7,654 bases of DNA from an uncultured Ruminococcus sp. GTDB lineage: Bacteria > Bacillota > Clostridia > Oscillospirales > Ruminococcaceae. This document shows, piece by piece, positions 5,292 to 7,654 of the stretch (its first letter is position 1; every line of letters begins with the position of its first letter). The stretch is from NCBI GenBank assembly GCA_937901485.1, contig CALGTT010000465.1, positions 1 to 7,654 on the forward strand. The letters run 5' to 3'. The notes beneath the pieces were generated by a model. The model was not told the DNA's origin. It made no database searches and was given only the letters and a program-made list of their open reading frames with translations. The translations under genes and the position numbers were made by a program.

Positions 5292-7439
5292 TCAATTATT
5301 TTTCAGAAGCTCACGCTTCATCATCGAAAGGTCAAATGCATCCAGTCCGTCATCTTTGCAAAGATCAGCAGCCTCCCAGTTTGCAAGCTTTGCATCCGGC
5401 ACAGCGAGCAGCCATTTCTGGAGTGCCACAACATCGGCAACATTGAATGCACCGTCGGCGTTGACATCGCCCGCTATCGTCCGGGGAGTCCATTCGGAGA
5501 TCGCTTTCACGGACGGTATCCATGAGGGATGTGTTTCTCCCGCTTTCAGCGGAATGCAGGCTACGGAAATTGTCGTATCCTTGGTATTTGTCAGATGGAC
5601 AGCGAGCTTTCTGTACTCGCTGTTGTCCGTCTGATTCGGCACTGGAAGGGATGTCGGCAGAAGTTCTGCGTTCATCACCGTAAATGTACCGCCATCACTG
5701 ATGAGTCCCACCCACATTTTCTCCGAACCGACGGTGACAACAGCACTTCTGCCGTCATCGGCAACCGTGATCTCTCCCTTTGTGTGTGCAAACCAGTAGA
5801 TCTCACCGGGGGCACTGAGAGAAATTTCATCCTGAATGATCACGCATTCCCTGTCCTTGATCATTTTCAGACCACGAACCACGCTTTCTGCACCGCTTGG
5901 CTCATATGCGGCAGTCAGATCTGTCACGGCATACGCTTCGTTTCCGCTGCCGAACTGCGTGATCAGGCATTCTGCGCCCTCCTGCTGGTCAAGCTCCTGC
6001 GAGGGATTAATGACAAGTGTATTGTGCCCCTCTGCACGGATGCGGTAGGAATACAGACGATTCTCAAGTTCATAATTCTCATTTCCGAGGTCTGTAAAGA
6101 ATCGTGCGCCGTTTGACTCAAGATAGAACGTGCCCAGATCGTAGTGTCCGTGATACTTATAGACATTTTCGCCGGCATGGAGAGCCGTCACGATGCCGCT
6201 TTCCTCCCATGTATTGCGGAAGCTGGCATTGGATGCACCGACCTCTCCCCAGTCCGTGGGGCTGTCCTTGGCGGAATCGGGGGTTTTGTCCTCCTCGATC
6301 CACAAAAGATCCAGATAGTTAAAGCTGTCGTTCGGGATTTTCTTAAGGCGAACAGAGGCGATGTCATAGGACTGATAATAGTCAGCCAGCCACAGCAGCA
6401 CCGTCCAGCCCGTATCCCGGCTTTCTCTGTCATCACCGAAGCTGAAGGATTTGGGCGTGTTGGAACTCATATAGCGGACAAAATCAACGGATTTGCGAAG
6501 CCCCTCATGATCGGCAAGACCATAGTCCGTTCCTGCGGCACTTGTCAGTGCGGAGGAATACAGTCCGAGATAGTAGGTCGCATAATCCCAGTAGCCCAGT
6601 CCCTCACTGTAGGTTCCGTCCTTTGCGCTGTAGGCACGGCGGACGAAGGCATAGGATTCCTTGTAGGCATAGGTGAGCACATCGGAAGCAATGTCCCTTG
6701 CATCCGTTTCATCTCCGATGGCAAGTGCCGCCATACTCATACTGCCGTTGCAGACGAGCTTCCAGTTATCGCCGGGATAATCCTGATACCAGCGGTAAGT
6801 ACGGGTGCGGGGCTTGTCCTCATAGTCCTCCATGACCTGCGTGAGTCCCTTTTCGATCATGTTTTGTCTGAGAAACGCCCTCTGCGCATCGTTCATCCAA
6901 TGATAGAGCCAGTCATAGCCGAGTGCAAAGGCGGTACTCATTTCAGCGGTATCCAGAAAATGGCTCGGGTTCCAGTCCTTGAAATTACAGGCGGCTTCCA
7001 GCTCTGCATAGCATCGCTGTGCATATTTTTCGTCCCCGAAAATATTGTACGCCATCGCAAGTGCCGCTACACGACGCTGGATGCGTTTGGAGGTTTCAAG
7101 CAGACGGATGCCATCGGGGATTTCATACTGGCATACAGGCTCGTTCATATGCCGCTCCGCTTCCCCCCGAAGCTTTTCGAGAAGGATCGCCGTCACGTTA
7201 TCCTGTCCGATGCTCTCCCTCAGCTTTGCAAATCTCTCCTCCGACATGATGATACGAGGATGCGCATACATGCCGTTCTGTTCGATCATGTCGCTGATCA
7301 CCTGTTCACCGTCAGTGAATGCACCGCAGCTTTCCGTCTGAGAACTGTCCGAGCCGGTATCCTCTGCAATTGCATGGACCGGTATGCTGCCGATTCCCAT
7401 GACCAGTGCAAGCAGAATGCTGAATAGTTGTTTTTTCAT
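5292..7439 (-). CDS. Secreted heparinase II/III-like polysaccharide lyase with C-terminal type I dockerin
   Basis: A 715-residue extracellular enzyme. Residues 1-25 are a signal peptide (MKKQLF, hydrophobic core, cleavage near VHA or AIA). An alpha/alpha-toroid domain follows (about 45-370), with GDNW (223-226), CNGSMSMAALAIG (230-242) and YSEGLGYWDYATYYLG (277-292). A beta-sandwich of the heparinase II/III type spans about 400-640, with KYHGHYDLGTFYLESNG (428-444), TDLGNENY (449-456) and EGHNTLVIN (470-478). By analogy Asn225, Tyr283 and His430 or His432 are candidate catalytic residues for beta-elimination of a uronic-acid polymer; the polymer is not predictable. Residues 656-715 are a dockerin: calcium loop one D658-V-N-A-D662-G, loop two D692-L-C-K-D696 with Asp703, then MMKRELL. 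It should dock to a cohesin scaffold. The start at 7439 has AGGAGGG seven bases upstream; no convincing promoter is visible. The manganese catalase follows after 58 bases. Confidence 0.92.
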   Translation of the reverse strand: MKKQLFSILLALVMGIGSIPVHAIAEDTGSDSSQTESCGAFTDGEQVISDMIEQNGMYAHPRIIMSEERFAKLRESIGQDNVTAILLEKLRGEAERHMNEPVCQYEIPDGIRLLETSKRIQRRVAALAMAYNIFGDEKYAQRCYAELEAACNFKDWNPSHFLDTAEMSTAFALGYDWLYHWMNDAQRAFLRQNMIEKGLTQVMEDYEDKPRTRTYRWYQDYPGDNWKLVCNGSMSMAALAIGDETDARDIASDVLTYAYKESYAFVRRAYSAKDGTYSEGLGYWDYATYYLGLYSSALTSAAGTDYGLADHEGLRKSVDFVRYMSSNTPKSFSFGDDRESRDTGWTVLLWLADYYQSYDIASVRLKKIPNDSFNYLDLLWIEEDKTPDSAKDSPTDWGEVGASNASFRNTWEESGIVTALHAGENVYKYHGHYDLGTFYLESNGARFFTDLGNENYELENRLYSYRIRAEGHNTLVINPSQELDQQEGAECLITQFGSGNEAYAVTDLTAAYEPSGAESVVRGLKMIKDRECVIIQDEISLSAPGEIYWFAHTKGEITVADDGRSAVVTVGSEKMWVGLISDGGTFTVMNAELLPTSLPVPNQTDNSEYRKLAVHLTNTKDTTISVACIPLKAGETHPSWIPSVKAISEWTPRTIAGDVNADGAFNVADVVALQKWLLAVPDAKLANWEAADLCKDDGLDAFDLSMMKRELLKNN

Positions 7440-7474
7440 AGCTTTCCCTCCTAAGTATATGAATTGAATGATTT

Positions 7475-7554
7475 TCAGTTACTTTTCAAAAGCTCACGCT
7501 TCATCATCGAAAGGTCAAATGCATCGAGTCTGTTGTCATTGCAGAGATCGGCAG
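7475..7554 (-). pseudogene. Orphan second half of a type I dockerin (duplicated 3' gene end)
   Basis: On the minus strand these bases encode ADLCNDNRLDAFDLSMMK followed by RELLKSN and a TGA stop, nearly identical to the end of the dockerin lyase (5292-5371). By eye about 70 of 80 bases match, including an unbroken 36-base identity (7490-7525 versus 5307-5342). The similarity ends at 7554. Upstream the frame meets a TGA at 7586-7588, and the first dockerin calcium repeat is not visible in any frame, so this is not the intact end of an upstream gene. It ends 35 bases before the lyase ATG. It is either the remnant of a neighbouring dockerin gene lost by deletion or a partial copy made by recombination between dockerin genes. 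Confidence 0.75.
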
Positions 7555-7566
7555 ACTTCAATCTGC
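7551..7566. repeat. Small inverted repeat at the edge of the orphan dockerin
   Basis: GCAGA and TCTGC (7551-7555 and 7562-7566) flank a 6-base spacer exactly where similarity to the dockerin gene end stops. Beyond it, 7567-7654 holds no reading frame or motif that I can identify. Confidence 0.35.
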
Positions 7567-7654
7567 AGGCTGTTTGGAAATTCAATCATGTCTTTGCTCG
7601 GTATTACTGAACATTTCGCAGAAACGTCCTGCAAATGCCGGCGGTTCGTTCTTT

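Noticed and set aside
6144..7427. Plus-strand reading frame of 427 codons
   Set aside because: It mirrors the dockerin lyase gene on the opposite strand; the minus-strand product has a signal peptide, ordered domains and a dockerin, the plus-strand product has none.
7455..7502. Possible promoter for the dockerin lyase (TTGAAA with TATACT)
   Set aside because: The spacing is 24 bases and the -10 would nearly touch the ribosome site, leaving no room for a transcription start.
7567..7654. Short reading frames upstream of the orphan dockerin as continuation of a dockerin gene
   Set aside because: All three minus-strand frames were read; none contains the first calcium loop or the linker of a dockerin, and each meets a stop before or within the dockerin tail except as a different frame.

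Overview
The window looks like a piece of a Gram-positive, gut-type clostridial chromosome, most likely a Ruminococcus-like member of the Oscillospiraceae. The reasons are consensus AAAGGAGGT ribosome sites, near-consensus sigma-A promoters, and a secreted polysaccharide lyase ending in a type I dockerin with the Ruminococcus-style second repeat (D-L-C-x-D and F-D-L-S-M-M-K-R-E-L). The genus is an inference. Every gene I can support lies on the minus strand, so transcription runs from high to low coordinates. I saw no tRNA, rRNA, CRISPR array or intact mobile element.

In order of transcription: at 7654-7440 lies intergenic DNA with an orphan second half of a dockerin (stop at 7475), a partial copy of the 3' end of the next gene. 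At 7439-5292 is a 715-residue secreted heparinase II/III-like lyase with a C-terminal dockerin. Fifty-eight bases later comes an intact manganese catalase (5233-4565) with all five metal ligands, closed by a strong terminator at 4516-4544. Then a short AT-rich stretch with a promoter-like element runs into a manganese catalase/CotJC-type gene that has lost its 5' third (4380-3937).

After about 190 bases of non-coding DNA containing a long-loop hairpin, an 11-bp direct repeat, a clear sigma-A promoter and a leader with two competing hairpins, a tight five-gene operon starts at 3692: ECF transporter S component, DUF1893 (TM1506-like deaminase fold), an aldo/keto reductase with two C-terminal [4Fe-4S] motifs, a CE2-like SGNH esterase without signal peptide, and the N-terminal part of a YgiQ-family radical SAM protein that runs off the left edge. 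The first four junctions overlap by 1-4 bases and the last has a 6-base gap, so the five are very probably co-transcribed and translationally coupled.

Functionally, the right half combines extracellular polysaccharide breakdown and peroxide defence. The left half couples uptake of an unknown small molecule (probably a vitamin or cofactor precursor) to cytoplasmic enzymes including two Fe-S proteins. The common substrate of this operon cannot be named from sequence. The points most worth a second look are the operon itself, the truncated catalase and its junction, the orphan dockerin tail, and the switch-like leader.
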